The notes: generated by a model not told the origin, from the letters alone. Numbered from the stretch's first letter, positions 29,481 to 38,198 are shown. The stretch is DNA of 64,000 nt from Pseudomonas asuensis (GCF_014646755.1 NZ_BMNW01000003.1:62001-126000), one strand, 5' to 3'. A program made the numbers and translations.

Positions 29481-30692
29481 TCACCAGAGCGCCAACTGGG
29501 CAGGTTTTTCGCTGAGCTGGGTACGAAGATGCAGCGATTCGGCAAGCAAGAAACTAGGCCTATAATCATGGACAACAATGAACGGTTTAGCTTTTTCGAG
29601 GCTGCAACGTAAGCGGATAAGGTCCGCATAGCGAATACGCCTCTGTTGCCGCAGCGCCACGAGCCGCTTGGCCGAGAGCACCCCGATGCCTGGAACCCGA
29701 GCAATCAAGGCAGGCTCCGCCTGATTAAGATCGAGCGGGAAGGTATCGCGATTGCTTAGCGCCCAGGCAAGTTTTGGATCGATATCTAACGGAAGATTTC
29801 CTTCTTCTGTCGGCAATTCTGAAGCCGTAAAACCATAGCCTCTGATCAGAAAATCTGCCTGATAAAGACGATGCTCGCGCAGTAACGGCGGAGGTATCAG
29901 GGGAACGGAGTTTGGGCTATCTGGAATAGGGCTGAAGGCAGAGTAATAGACACGCTTTAACTGATAGGCGCCGTATAGGGTTTGCGCGGTATCCAGTATG
30001 GTCCGATCATTAGTGGGATCGGCCCCTATGATCATTTGGGTACTTTGTCCAGCAGGTGCGAAGCGTGGCGCATTCTTTTCTGCCGCTGTCTCCTCCAGGC
30101 CGAGACGGATCGTGCCCATGGCCTTTTTAATGCTACGAACCTCCTTCTCAGGCGCAAGGCGTGTTAATCCCGCTTCAGTGGGAAGCTCGATATTGACTGA
30201 AAGGCGGTCGGCATAGAGTCCGGCTTTGGCAATCAGTAGAGGATCTGCGTCAGGAATGGTCTTTAAGTGGATATAACCCCGAAACTGATGCTCCTCGCGC
30301 AGTAACTGAGCCACCCTGATCAACTGCTCCATCGTATAGTCCGCCGAGCGGATAATGCCCGAGCTTAGGAAAAGCCCGCTGATGGTATTGCGTCGATAAA
30401 AGTCGAGTGTAAGTTTTACAACTTCCTCTGGAGTGAAGCGAGCGCGAGGGACATTACTAGATCTGCGATTGACACAGTACTGGCAGTCGTAAAGACAGAA
30501 ATTGGTCAGAAGTACTTTAAGTAGGGATACGCAGCGGCCATCGGGTGTGAAGCTGTGGCAAATACCCATGCCATCAGTGGAGCCTAATCCATCCTTTCCT
30601 TTAGACGAGCGTTTGGGTGCTCCACTACTGGCGCATGACACATCATATTTGGCAGCATCAGCCAAAATAATGAGTTTGTCGGTCAACTCCAT
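29481..30692 (-). CDS. Putative DNA modification/repair radical SAM protein
   Basis: Radical SAM protein of the family linked to UdgX-type glycosylases. The ATG at 30692 (MELTDKLIIL) is preceded by AAGGGG at good spacing and gives 403 residues; a GTG further up lies inside the LexA box. The cluster motif is CLYDCQYC (CxxxCxxC), preceded by GRCVSLLKVLLTNF. A conserved N-terminal CASSG and GICHSFTPDGRC may bind a second metal or substrate. The C-terminus has a helix-hairpin-helix-like DNA-binding segment (LIARVPGIGVLSAKRLVALR). The substrate is unknown. It is first in a two-gene operon. Confidence 0.88.
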   Translation of the reverse strand: MELTDKLIILADAAKYDVSCASSGAPKRSSKGKDGLGSTDGMGICHSFTPDGRCVSLLKVLLTNFCLYDCQYCVNRRSSNVPRARFTPEEVVKLTLDFYRRNTISGLFLSSGIIRSADYTMEQLIRVAQLLREEHQFRGYIHLKTIPDADPLLIAKAGLYADRLSVNIELPTEAGLTRLAPEKEVRSIKKAMGTIRLGLEETAAEKNAPRFAPAGQSTQMIIGADPTNDRTILDTAQTLYGAYQLKRVYYSAFSPIPDSPNSVPLIPPPLLREHRLYQADFLIRGYGFTASELPTEEGNLPLDIDPKLAWALSNRDTFPLDLNQAEPALIARVPGIGVLSAKRLVALRQQRRIRYADLIRLRCSLEKAKPFIVVHDYRPSFLLAESLHLRTQLSEKPAQLALW

Positions 30693-30699
30693 AAAGCAG

Positions 30700-30733
30700 C
30701 CCCTTATACTGTATATGTGCACAGTATAAGGGG
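30700..30733. promoter_or_regulatory. LexA (SOS) box in a 34-bp inverted repeat
   Basis: TACTGTATATGTGCACAGTA at 30707-30726 fits the gamma-proteobacterial LexA operator (CTGT, eight bases, ACAG at 30709-30724; consensus TACTGTATATATATACAGTA). The symmetry extends outward to 13-bp perfect arms, CCCCTTATACTGT (30700-30712) and ACAGTATAAGGGG (30721-30733). The box begins 16 bp upstream of the radical SAM ATG. On that strand the outer arm holds a TATACT that could be the -10 element, so a bound repressor would sit on the promoter. The near arm also supplies the AAGGGG ribosome binding site. Confidence 0.88.
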
Positions 30734-30789
30734 CTGGACAAAGTCTTCAACTGCTTCCGCTTAGTGGCTAGCCTGTTGTAGCACTATTA

Positions 30790-31458
30790 TCAAGACTTAC
30801 GCGGATTGGCAGCACTACGGGGATGAGTCTGTTGTTCGCTTGTGGCAACCATCTGAGGCAGGACACGCTTGGCTGAGGCGAAACGCGTTTTCCAGTACGG
30901 CCGGCTGAGATGATCAATACGCACACTCTCTCCACGGCGTGGCGCATGAATGAAGCGGTCGTGGCCCATATAAATTGCAACATGATCAACATTGCGGCCA
31001 TGAATTTTGAAAAAGATCAGGTCCCCTGGTTTCAAATTCTTTTTTTCGACCTTCATGCCATCCATGCGAGCCAGTTCCTGAGAGGTGCGGGGCAACTCGA
31101 GGTCCTGTACGTCACGATAGACATAATTTACAAGTCCGCTGCAGTCAAAGCCATGCTTGGGCGTCGTACCGCCCCAGCGATAAGGCGTACCAAGCACATC
31201 AATTGCTCGGTTAACTACTTTGGTACTTTCCTTGGCCGCGGCATGCTGAGCGGCAGCATGAGCTTGCACAATGGTTCCTGCCTTAGGTTTGGCAGGAGCA
31301 TAAACGTGTTGTGTACGTGCCTTAGGCTTGTTGGCACGAGGTGCTGACTTGGCATGAGCCGGAGCGGCAGCGCGAGCACTATCGGCTTCTTTAGCCTGGA
31401 CTGCTGTCACAGGCAGTACCAAACAGGCTGTTAGCCAGGTAATGAGTAAAGAGCGCAT
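30790..31458 (-). CDS. NlpC/P60 family peptidoglycan hydrolase
   Basis: Secreted cysteine peptidase expected to cut peptide stems in peptidoglycan. It has 222 residues: a signal peptide (MRSLLITWLTACLVLPVTAVQA), an Ala/Lys-rich linker (about 25-75) that may bind the wall, then the NlpC/P60 domain. The catalytic Cys is in GFDCSGLVNYVYR. His residues are in NVDHVAIYMG and RFIHAPRRGE. There is no lipobox cysteine at the cleavage site, so it is probably periplasmic, not a lipoprotein. It is a single gene upstream of the SOS operon. Confidence 0.92.
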   Translation of the reverse strand: MRSLLITWLTACLVLPVTAVQAKEADSARAAAPAHAKSAPRANKPKARTQHVYAPAKPKAGTIVQAHAAAQHAAAKESTKVVNRAIDVLGTPYRWGGTTPKHGFDCSGLVNYVYRDVQDLELPRTSQELARMDGMKVEKKNLKPGDLIFFKIHGRNVDHVAIYMGHDRFIHAPRRGESVRIDHLSRPYWKTRFASAKRVLPQMVATSEQQTHPRSAANPRKS

Positions 31459-31667
31459 TGTCGACGGACCTGATAATCAAAATCGCGGAACTTTATATCA
31501 GATCGATAGTTTTATTTCCGCTCCGCCGGTCGAGATATTTTTCAAAAATCAGCGGTTCATGTCGCAAAAGGTTTCTATACCAGTTGGAATCACTGGCAGA
31601 ATGACCAGTGAAATCAAAAAATCTTGCTTATGAAGCAGACATTACCGCTCTGTGACTGAGGTTGTAT

Positions 31668-32084
31668 ATGAAGTACCAAAACGATACGCATAGCAAAGTG
31701 CTCGGATACCTGTTGTGGATTTTTGGCTTTCTAGGCGCCCATCGCTTTTATTATGGAAAGCCTGTTACCGGCACCATTTGGTTTTTTACGTTGGGTCTGC
31801 TGGGTATTGGCTGGATCATTGACCTGTTTCTGATTCCCAGCATGGATCGTGAAGCGGGTCTGCGGTTTCAGGGCGGTCGTGTCAATTACAGCATTGCGTG
31901 GATACTACTGACGTTTCTGGGCATTTTTGGCGTTCATCGCCTGTACATGGGCAAATGGATTACCGCCATCCTGTACTTTTTTACAGGAGGGTTTTTTCTG
32001 CTAGGCGTGCTCTACGATTTCTGGACCCTGAATGATCAGGTCTCCATTGAAAATCGTCAGAAAGGCGGGGGTATTCTAGGTTAG
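31668..32084 (+). CDS. Double TM2-domain membrane protein
   Basis: A small membrane protein of 138 residues with two tandem TM2 units, each with two membrane helices and a G-x-H-R-x-Y-x-G-K signature (GAHRFYYGK and GVHRLYMGK). The second unit ends in LYDFWTLND. The ATG at 31668 has GAGG just upstream; an in-frame TTG at 31662 is less likely. The function of bacterial TM2 proteins is unknown. It is convergent with pyrC' and separated from it by a hairpin. Confidence 0.85.
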   Translation: MKYQNDTHSKVLGYLLWIFGFLGAHRFYYGKPVTGTIWFFTLGLLGIGWIIDLFLIPSMDREAGLRFQGGRVNYSIAWILLTFLGIFGVHRLYMGKWITAILYFFTGGFFLLGVLYDFWTLNDQVSIENRQKGGGILG

Positions 32085-32091
32085 GCTTGAG

Positions 32092-32120
32092 CGAACCCGC
32101 TGGGATGCAGCGGGCTCTTT
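32092..32120. terminator. Terminator between the TM2 gene and pyrC'
   Basis: CCCGCTG (32096-32102), loop GGATG, CAGCGGG (32108-32114), followed on the plus strand by CTCTTT. It lies between two converging genes; the T-tract is short. Confidence 0.6.
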
Positions 32121-32124
32121 AGGC

Positions 32125-33396
32125 TTATGCTTGATAAACAGTCTTGCCTGCAACAAGTGTATGGCGGACCTTTCCGGGTAACTCTATCCCCATGAATGGT
32201 GTATTGCGTCCACGCGAAAGCCATGGCTGGCCCACGATTGTGCGTTCCTCAAGAGAGAAGAGCACGATATCCGCCGGAGCGCCTACTGAAAGTTTACCGG
32301 CAGGTAAATCCAACACAGAAGCAGGGCCACTCGTTAATCTGGTCAGAATGGTTGGTAGGTCTGCCAAGCCTTCTTCCACAAGCTTAAGGGCCAAAGGTAG
32401 TAGTAGCTCTGCACCACTAATGCCAGGCTCGGTGGCAGCAAAGGGCGCTAGCTTTGCATCTTCTTCGTGAGGCTGGTGATGGCTGGCAATCGCTTGCACT
32501 ACACCGTGTTTAACTGCCTCGCGTAACGCCTGTCTATCTCGTTCAGTGCGTAAGGGAGGCTGCACATGGTAAAAGCTGGAAAAGCCTTCAAGTTGCTCAT
32601 CAGTCAGAAATAACTGATACAACGCAACATCTGCAGTGACGGGTAGTCCTCGTGCCTGTGCCTCAGCAATCATTTCAACTCCACGAGCGCTGGTCAGCTG
32701 GCTGAAGTGCGCTCGTACGCCGCTTTGCTCAACTAAAAGCAAGTTCTGAGCAAGCGCAATGGTTTCTGCGGCCTCGGGTATACCTGCAAGGCCAAGGAAG
32801 CTAGCCGTGGGTCCCTCATGTGCCAAACCACCCTCTGCTAAATCAGCGTCCTGGGAGGTGAAAATGACCTTTAAATTAAAGGTCGCTGCATATTCCAATG
32901 CTCGACGAAGGGTGCGCATGCCTGCCATTGGTGCAAGACCATTGGTAAACGCTACACAGCCTGCGTTTTGTAGCGTAACCAATTCCGCAAGTTGCTCTCC
33001 AGCTAGGCCTTTGGTTAGGGCGCCAATAGGAAAAACACGCGCCTTGCCTGCCATCTGTGCACGATCAAGGATGAGCTCTGTTACTGCTGTCGTATCAAGC
33101 ACGGGCCTGGTAAATGGGGAGCAGCACAGGCTCGTCGTACCGCCAGCTGCCGCTGCCTGAGTCTCACTCTCTACCGTGCCTTTTCGTGTATAACCTGGTT
33201 CGCGAAGCGATACGTTTAGATCGACAAGTCCGGGCGAGGCGATAAGCCCTGACGCATCAAGGATCGTATCCGCCTTGAAGCCAGCCGGCGCTTCACCGAT
33301 GGCGGCGATGTTGCCTTGGGAGATATGAATATCAACGATCTGGTCGAAGCGAGTAGCGGGATCTATTACACGGGCCTTGATAATGCTCAGAGTCAC
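32125..33396 (-). CDS. pyrC': Dihydroorotase-like protein PyrC' (metal ligands lost)
   Basis: Amidohydrolase-fold partner of aspartate transcarbamoylase. It has 423 residues. Active dihydroorotases carry an HxH metal motif after the second strand. Here the equivalent segment reads GLVDLNVSLREPGYT, so both histidines are replaced (Asn and Ser), and the late Asp/His motif is SHHQPH. It is therefore very probably catalytically dead and structural, as known for the Pseudomonas ATCase complex. The start is a GTG at 33396, directly abutting the pyrB stop, with GGAGAG upstream. A separate active PyrC should exist elsewhere in the genome. Confidence 0.93.
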   Translation of the reverse strand: MTLSIIKARVIDPATRFDQIVDIHISQGNIAAIGEAPAGFKADTILDASGLIASPGLVDLNVSLREPGYTRKGTVESETQAAAAGGTTSLCCSPFTRPVLDTTAVTELILDRAQMAGKARVFPIGALTKGLAGEQLAELVTLQNAGCVAFTNGLAPMAGMRTLRRALEYAATFNLKVIFTSQDADLAEGGLAHEGPTASFLGLAGIPEAAETIALAQNLLLVEQSGVRAHFSQLTSARGVEMIAEAQARGLPVTADVALYQLFLTDEQLEGFSSFYHVQPPLRTERDRQALREAVKHGVVQAIASHHQPHEEDAKLAPFAATEPGISGAELLLPLALKLVEEGLADLPTILTRLTSGPASVLDLPAGKLSVGAPADIVLFSLEERTIVGQPWLSRGRNTPFMGIELPGKVRHTLVAGKTVYQA

Positions 33397-34395
33397 TTAG
33401 ATACTCTCCTGCTCAAGTTGACGCTGGGCCGTTTGCCCGCTCATTGCCATGGATAGCACGGCCATACGCACAGCTATTCCGTAGGTCACCTGATTGAGAA
33501 TTACAGACTGCTTACCATCGGCCACCGCCGACTCTATCTCTACACCACGGTTGATAGGGCCAGGGTGCATCACAATAGCGTCAGGCTTGGCCTGGGCCAG
33601 GCGCTGTGTAGTCAGCCCGAATAGCTTGTAATACTCGCTTTCGCTTGGCAGTAGTCCGCCCTGCATCCGTTCGCGTTGTAGGCGTAGCATGATGACCACG
33701 TCTACATCCTTTAATCCAGCAGACATATCCGTAAATATCTTTACGCCATAAATATCTTCAAGGCCGACAGGTAATAGCGTACGAGGTGCAACCACGCGAA
33801 TGTCCTGGCACCCTAGGGTGCGTAACGCCAGCATATTCGAGCGAGCTACGCGGGAATGCAGAATGTCGCCAACAATCGCTACAGACAGGTTCTCGAAGTT
33901 GCCCTTGTGACGTCGAATAGTAAGCATGTCGAGCATGCCTTGGGTGGGATGCGCGTGACGCCCATCACCACCATTGATGATCGCTACCTGCGGGCATACA
34001 TGCTCGGCAATAAAATGCGCTGCGCCAGAATCGGCATGCCTGACTACGAACATATCCGCAGCCATAGCTTCCAGGTTTCGCAGTGTATCGAACAGTGTTT
34101 CACCTTTGCTGGTCGATGAGGTCGAAACGTTCAACGTAATGACATCTGCAGAAAGCCGCTTGGCTGCCAGCTCGAATGTGGTTCGGGTCCGGGTTGAGTT
34201 TTCAAAGAAAACATTACAAACCGTTTTGCCGCGCAACAAAGGGACTTTCTTAACTGCACGCGCACCCACTTCAAGAAACGAATCTGCTGTATCAAGCAGT
34301 TCAGTTAACAGAGGGCGGGGTAGGTCATCCAGGGAGAGAAAATGGCGCAACTGTCCGTTAGCATTCAGTTGCAAGGAACGCGTAGCGTTGGTCAT
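33397..34395 (-). CDS. pyrB: Aspartate carbamoyltransferase catalytic chain
   Basis: Condenses carbamoyl phosphate with aspartate, the committed step of pyrimidine synthesis. It has 332 residues. The carbamoyl-phosphate loop is [13 protein letters not shown], followed by [32 protein letters not shown] is the conserved catalytic segment, and [12 protein letters not shown] lies near the C-terminus. The N-terminal extension of about 20 residues is typical of the pseudomonad class that assembles with PyrC'. It lies 18 bp after pyrR. Confidence 0.97.
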   Translation of the reverse strand: MTNATRSLQLNANGQLRHFLSLDDLPRPLLTELLDTADSFLEVGARAVKKVPLLRGKTVCNVFFENSTRTRTTFELAAKRLSADVITLNVSTSSTSKGETLFDTLRNLEAMAADMFVVRHADSGAAHFIAEHVCPQVAIINGGDGRHAHPTQGMLDMLTIRRHKGNFENLSVAIVGDILHSRVARSNMLALRTLGCQDIRVVAPRTLLPVGLEDIYGVKIFTDMSAGLKDVDVVIMLRLQRERMQGGLLPSESEYYKLFGLTTQRLAQAKPDAIVMHPGPINRGVEIESAVADGKQSVILNQVTYGIAVRMAVLSMAMSGQTAQRQLEQESI

Positions 34396-34413
34396 GGCGA
34401 TAAGCCTTGAATG

Positions 34414-34926
34414 TCAGATAGCAGAAGAAAGAACTTTTCGCTCGAATGCTAAAGGCGCAGGACCTGTCAGCTTGATGCGTTCATTTGACTCTAAGGAAAG
34501 CGTCTGGCCAACAATATCCGGGCGAATGGGTAACTCGCGTGCTTCCAAATCCAACAGGCATACAAGGGTAACGCTGGCTGGGCGACCATAATCAAAGAGC
34601 TCATTCAGCGCAGCGCGAATTGTGCGTCCTGTCATGAGCACATCGTCAACCAAGACGAGATGTCTGCCTTCGATTTCAAAGGGAAGGGCCGAAGGTTGAA
34701 CCTGAGGATGCAGGCCGTTCTGGGTAAAGTCGTCCCGGTAGAATGAGACATCCAGGGTGCCTAGAGGCCATTTACTTTGAAGTGCATCCAGTAGGGCTTG
34801 AGCAACCCAGACACCTCCGGTTCGGATTCCAACCATGCAAGGCTCATTAATACCTCTGTGCTTAAGGTGGTTGGTCAATTGGTCCGCCATCTGCGGAATT
34901 AAATCGGTAGGAATGGGGATGCTCAT
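34414..34926 (-). CDS. pyrR: PyrR bifunctional pyrimidine regulator / uracil phosphoribosyltransferase
   Basis: Phosphoribosyltransferase-fold protein that in pseudomonads regulates pyr genes and may retain weak uracil phosphoribosyltransferase activity. It has 170 residues. The PRPP-binding signature is [21 protein letters not shown]. The N-terminal [16 protein letters not shown] and the DVSFYRDDF segment match PyrR. Its start overlaps the ruvX stop by 4 bp, so it is translationally coupled to the upstream gene and followed by pyrB. Confidence 0.95.
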   Translation of the reverse strand: MSIPIPTDLIPQMADQLTNHLKHRGINEPCMVGIRTGGVWVAQALLDALQSKWPLGTLDVSFYRDDFTQNGLHPQVQPSALPFEIEGRHLVLVDDVLMTGRTIRAALNELFDYGRPASVTLVCLLDLEARELPIRPDIVGQTLSLESNERIKLTGPAPLAFERKVLSSAI

Positions 34927-35384
34927 TCATTCTCCTGCGGAGGCTCGGATTTGGCAGTCTCAGCTTGGGCGGTAAGCCAGCCTTCAAGGAGCATGGCAGC
35001 GGCCAGGGCATCGACAGGGCGCTCACGGTAACCATCACGCTGACCTTGAGCAAGACGTACGCCTTTGGCCTCGTATGTAGTCAAGCGCTCATCATGGGTA
35101 TAAACGGGCAAGTTGAAGCGGCCATTGAGGCGGCGCGCAAATTTTTCTGCGCGTGTACTCATTTCGCTAGGTGTGCCATCCATGTTCAATGGAAGACCAA
35201 TTACTAGCGCATCAGGCTGCCACTCCTTAAGTAGCGCTTCAATTTTTGACCAGTCCGGTACGCCATTTTGCGCTTTAAGAATACATAGCTCTCGCGCTTG
35301 GCCTGTTATGGGCTGACCGACAGCAACGCCTATTTGACGTGTGCCATAGTCAAATCCTAGTACCAGTTTAAGCGGGCTTTTCAT
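34923..35384 (-). CDS. ruvX: Holliday junction resolvase-like / pre-16S rRNA nuclease RuvX
   Basis: RNase H-fold protein of the YqgF family, implicated in 5' maturation of 16S rRNA. It has 153 residues. The first acidic residue is in [15 protein letters not shown], with [17 protein letters not shown] in the middle and [13 protein letters not shown] with further catalytic-type acids. The C-terminal [13 protein letters not shown] helix is conserved. It starts immediately before the yqgE stop and overlaps pyrR by 4 bp, part of a five-gene run yqgE-ruvX-pyrR-pyrB-pyrC'. Confidence 0.95.
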   Translation of the reverse strand: MKSPLKLVLGFDYGTRQIGVAVGQPITGQARELCILKAQNGVPDWSKIEALLKEWQPDALVIGLPLNMDGTPSEMSTRAEKFARRLNGRFNLPVYTHDERLTTYEAKGVRLAQGQRDGYRERPVDALAAAMLLEGWLTAQAETAKSEPPQENE

Positions 35385-35954
35385 TCAGGCATGACCTGAC
35401 TGGCTGGTCAATAAAGACAAATCCACACCTAATTGAGCTGCTGCTGCTTTCAGGCGGAGCTCGCTGGGCATATCAAACAGAATGGACAGGTCTGCCTCGC
35501 AGGTAAGCCATGCATTATCAGTCAACTCAAGCTCAAGCTGACCTGCTTCCCAACCTGCGTAGCCAAGCGCAATCAAATGCCGGGCAGGACCCTGCCCATC
35601 AGCTATCGAAAATAAGATGTCTTGAGACGTAGAAAGCGCCACTTCACCCAATTCCAGCGTTGCCTGAAATTGAGGGCCAGAGGGGTGAAGTACAAATCCG
35701 CGCTCGACCTGTACGGGCCCGCCGTTATAGATGGCAGTGCTTCTTGATGAAAGAGGAGGTGCTTCATCAGGTCGCAATTGTTCTAGAACATCCTCCAAGT
35801 TCAATGCGCTGGGCTTGTTGATAATAATACCCATGGCACCGTCTTCGCCATGCTCAACCAGATAGATGAGTGTTTGGGCAAAGGTAGAGTCCGCCATGTG
35901 TGGCATGGCGATTAAAAGGTGGTTTTTAAGGTATTGCGGAGTGCTAGCGTTCAT
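35385..35954 (-). CDS. yqgE: YqgE/AlgH family protein
   Basis: Conserved protein of uncertain function, linked to alginate regulation (AlgH) in P. aeruginosa. The ATG at 35954 (MNASTPQYLKNHLLIAMPHM) gives 189 residues, matching the family; an ATG at 35975 would add seven residues. Motifs LIAMPHMADSTFAQTLIYLVEH, IYNGGPVQVERGFVLH and LGYAGWEAGQLELEL are typical. It is the first gene of the pyrimidine-regulation run and lies 51 bp beyond the tonB stop. Confidence 0.95.
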   Translation of the reverse strand: MNASTPQYLKNHLLIAMPHMADSTFAQTLIYLVEHGEDGAMGIIINKPSALNLEDVLEQLRPDEAPPLSSRSTAIYNGGPVQVERGFVLHPSGPQFQATLELGEVALSTSQDILFSIADGQGPARHLIALGYAGWEAGQLELELTDNAWLTCEADLSILFDMPSELRLKAAAAQLGVDLSLLTSQSGHA

Positions 35955-36005
35955 GGTGCTAGTTTCTAGCTTCACGCAGGAAGCTTCAAGCCTAACTCGA
36001 CAACA

Positions 36006-36899
36006 TTATTGGCTAGCGAGTCGATCTCCACGCTCGAAACGCCATGTTCGGATGATTTCAAGCCTATCGATATCGTTAAGGTCTCCGCTAAACGGTGCAA
36101 AGGGAGCGGCTAAGCGGACGATTCGTAGGGCGGCCTGATCAAGTACAGTTTGCCCAGAGGATTCAAGGATCTGAACTTCATAAAGCGAGCCATCTCGGTT
36201 GATAGAGACCAAAAGACGAAGGCTGCCATAAAGGCGTTCCCGACGGGCTTGCTCTGGGTAATTCAGATTACCGACCCGCTCAATCTTCTTGCGCCAGTCT
36301 TCTTTATACCAGGCGCCTTTATCCTTCATTGTAGAGGCCGCATTGATACGGTAGATCTTTGGTCGTTTGGCGTATTGTTGCCGTTCTTGGGAAAGCTGGG
36401 CCTCAAGGCTCGCAATCTCACTTGAGATTTGAGAGTTATCAAAATGAGGCGTTTCCCGAGCAACCGCTTCAGGTTGAGGCTTTTCGCGTCGAGTTGGCGC
36501 TTTATCCTCACGTGCCGACTTTGTCGTGACCGCAGCCTTGGGTGTTTTAGGCTCAGTGGTTTGGCGAGGGGACGTCGGCTTGACGGCCGGCTTTATCTCG
36601 CTGTCCTTAAGTGGGACCTCTTCTGTGGTGCTAGGCGCTAGCGCTTTATCGAGTGTGCCGCTACCTTGCTGATTCTCTTGAGCCAGAAAGTCAGCCTTTT
36701 CCGGCGCCTTGTCACTCTTGAACGAGGCGAGCGTAATCTCAAGTGACTTACTGACTTCGCTAGGCTCAGGCATGGAAAAGCCGAGCCCCAAAATCAGGAC
36801 GACATGAACCAACGCCGCTATAAAGAGAGTAAAGCCAAGACGGTCTGCTGGGCGAACGGCAGAGGCGGCAGGCAGCGTATTTGAAATAGCGGCATTCAT
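36006..36899 (-). CDS. tonB3: TonB family energy transducer (TonB3-like)
   Basis: Inner-membrane energy transducer of 297 residues. One N-terminal membrane segment at about 23-42 (FTLFIAALVHVVLILGLGF) is followed by a long charged, Pro/Lys-rich region (about 45-150), a helical segment (about 160-195), and a C-terminal TonB domain (about 210-297; NYPEQARRERLYGSLRLLV, ESSGQTVLDQAALRIVRLA). There are no ExbB/ExbD genes nearby. Its place beside gshB and the pil-chp genes matches P. aeruginosa TonB3, which is needed for normal twitching. The symbol rests on that synteny. Confidence 0.88.
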   Translation of the reverse strand: MNAAISNTLPAASAVRPADRLGFTLFIAALVHVVLILGLGFSMPEPSEVSKSLEITLASFKSDKAPEKADFLAQENQQGSGTLDKALAPSTTEEVPLKDSEIKPAVKPTSPRQTTEPKTPKAAVTTKSAREDKAPTRREKPQPEAVARETPHFDNSQISSEIASLEAQLSQERQQYAKRPKIYRINAASTMKDKGAWYKEDWRKKIERVGNLNYPEQARRERLYGSLRLLVSINRDGSLYEVQILESSGQTVLDQAALRIVRLAAPFAPFSGDLNDIDRLEIIRTWRFERGDRLASQ

Positions 36900-36923
36900 G
36901 ATAAGTAGTTGAGGTTACGCTGT

Positions 36924-36965
36924 GAGAAAACTGCTAACCGGCATGACTATCCTGTCGTGCCGGTT
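36924..36965 (-). terminator. Possible terminator after gshB
   Basis: AACCGGCA (36936-36943) and TGCCGGTT (36958-36965) form an 8-bp stem with a 14-nt loop. On the minus strand TTTTCTC follows five bases later. It lies between gshB and tonB on the same strand and is a moderate candidate. Confidence 0.45.
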
Positions 36966-37007
36966 GATGACTATATAAAGAAGTCTGAAGAGAGTTGAAG
37001 CAAATGT

Positions 37008-37970
37008 CTATCGCCCAGGTCTCATCGCAAGCTTCTTTTCGATAACATCCATCAGCCTGTCAGCAATGCGGGTGTCGTAAGCGTTATCGATTTCCCGAAT
37101 ACAGGTGGGACTAGTGACGTTAATTTCCGTCAGATGTTCACCAATTACGTCCAGCCCTACAAATAACAGGCCACGTTTGCGAAGCTCAGGGCCAACCTTG
37201 GCAGCGATTTCTCTGTCTCTGTCTGACAAAGGCTGCGCAACACCCCGTCCGCCGGCGGCCAGATTGCCTCGGGTTTCGCCTTGAGCCGGTATTCTGGCAA
37301 GGCAATACTCCACCGGTTCACCATCGATCATGAGTACGCGCTTGTCGCCGCTTTTGATAGCAGGGAGATAGCGTTGAGCAATAATCTGCTGTGTTCCGTG
37401 GAGTGTTAGCGTCTCAAGGATGACCGAAAGATTCGGATCGCCTTCTCGATGCCTGAAGATGGACGATCCACCCATTCCATCAAGCGGCTTGAGGATCACG
37501 TCTTGATGCGTTTGGGCAAATTCGCGGATCAAATCGGCCCGACGGCTTACAAGCGTAGGAGGTGTCAATTCTGGGAATAAAGTGGCAAAAAATTTCTCAT
37601 TGCAGTCGCGTAGGCTAGAAGGCTTGTTGACGACCAGGGTTCCTTCCTGTTCGGCTTGCTCCAGCATATAGGTAGCATAGACATACTCATTATCGAAAGG
37701 TGGATCTTTCCTCATCAGGATGACGTCAAGGTCTGCAAGGGGCATGTCCAACTCTTCATGCAGGTCATACCAGTGTTCGGAATTTTGATGTACCTTCAAT
37801 AAACGGCAGCGCGTACGAGATTTGCCGTCAAGGTGGTACAGGTCCTGCATCTCCATGTAGTGTAGTGTCCATCCACGCGCCTGAGCAGCCCACAACATGG
37901 CAAGGGAACTGTCTTTTTTGTAGGCAATATGGGCAATGGGATCCATGACTATCCCGATGCGTATGCTCAT
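37008..37970 (-). CDS. gshB: Glutathione synthetase
   Basis: ATP-grasp enzyme joining gamma-glutamylcysteine and glycine to make glutathione. The ATG at 37970 (MSIRIGIVMDPIAHIAYKKDS) is preceded by GGAG and gives 320 residues, the usual length; a 30-residue upstream extension is rejected. ATP-grasp features include VILKPLDGMGGSSIFRH, AQRYLPAIKSGDKRVLMIDGEPV, and the C-terminal GLDVIGEHLTEINVTSPT. It is divergent from pilG across 228 bp that must contain the promoters of both gshB and the pil-chp operon. Confidence 0.97.
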   Translation of the reverse strand: MSIRIGIVMDPIAHIAYKKDSSLAMLWAAQARGWTLHYMEMQDLYHLDGKSRTRCRLLKVHQNSEHWYDLHEELDMPLADLDVILMRKDPPFDNEYVYATYMLEQAEQEGTLVVNKPSSLRDCNEKFFATLFPELTPPTLVSRRADLIREFAQTHQDVILKPLDGMGGSSIFRHREGDPNLSVILETLTLHGTQQIIAQRYLPAIKSGDKRVLMIDGEPVEYCLARIPAQGETRGNLAAGGRGVAQPLSDRDREIAAKVGPELRKRGLLFVGLDVIGEHLTEINVTSPTCIREIDNAYDTRIADRLMDVIEKKLAMRPGR

Positions 37971-38198
37971 TGATCGATTCTCCAAAGCGAACGGTTTGAC
38001 GGCTCTAATCAGCCGACACTGATGAATGCTCAGAGTGGCGATAGTGCACTTAGTTATCAAGAAAAACCGGTAGTCCGGTGGTTAATAGATAGACCCTGTA
38101 GACTGTGCTAAAAAGATTCGATTTCCAGTCGATATCTTAAAAGGCTGGAATGCATTGATAAAGGCGCTATGACTCGCCTATGTGGTGGTAGAGCAAAC

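Noticed and set aside
31442-31633. A 63-codon plus-strand open frame between the NlpC/P60 and TM2 genes
   Set aside because: It starts inside the opposite-strand signal peptide region, has no convincing ribosome site and no recognisable family; the stretch is better read as the promoter region of two divergent genes.
32125-33396. Active dihydroorotase
   Set aside because: Both histidines of the HxH metal motif are replaced, as in the known non-catalytic PyrC' subunit.
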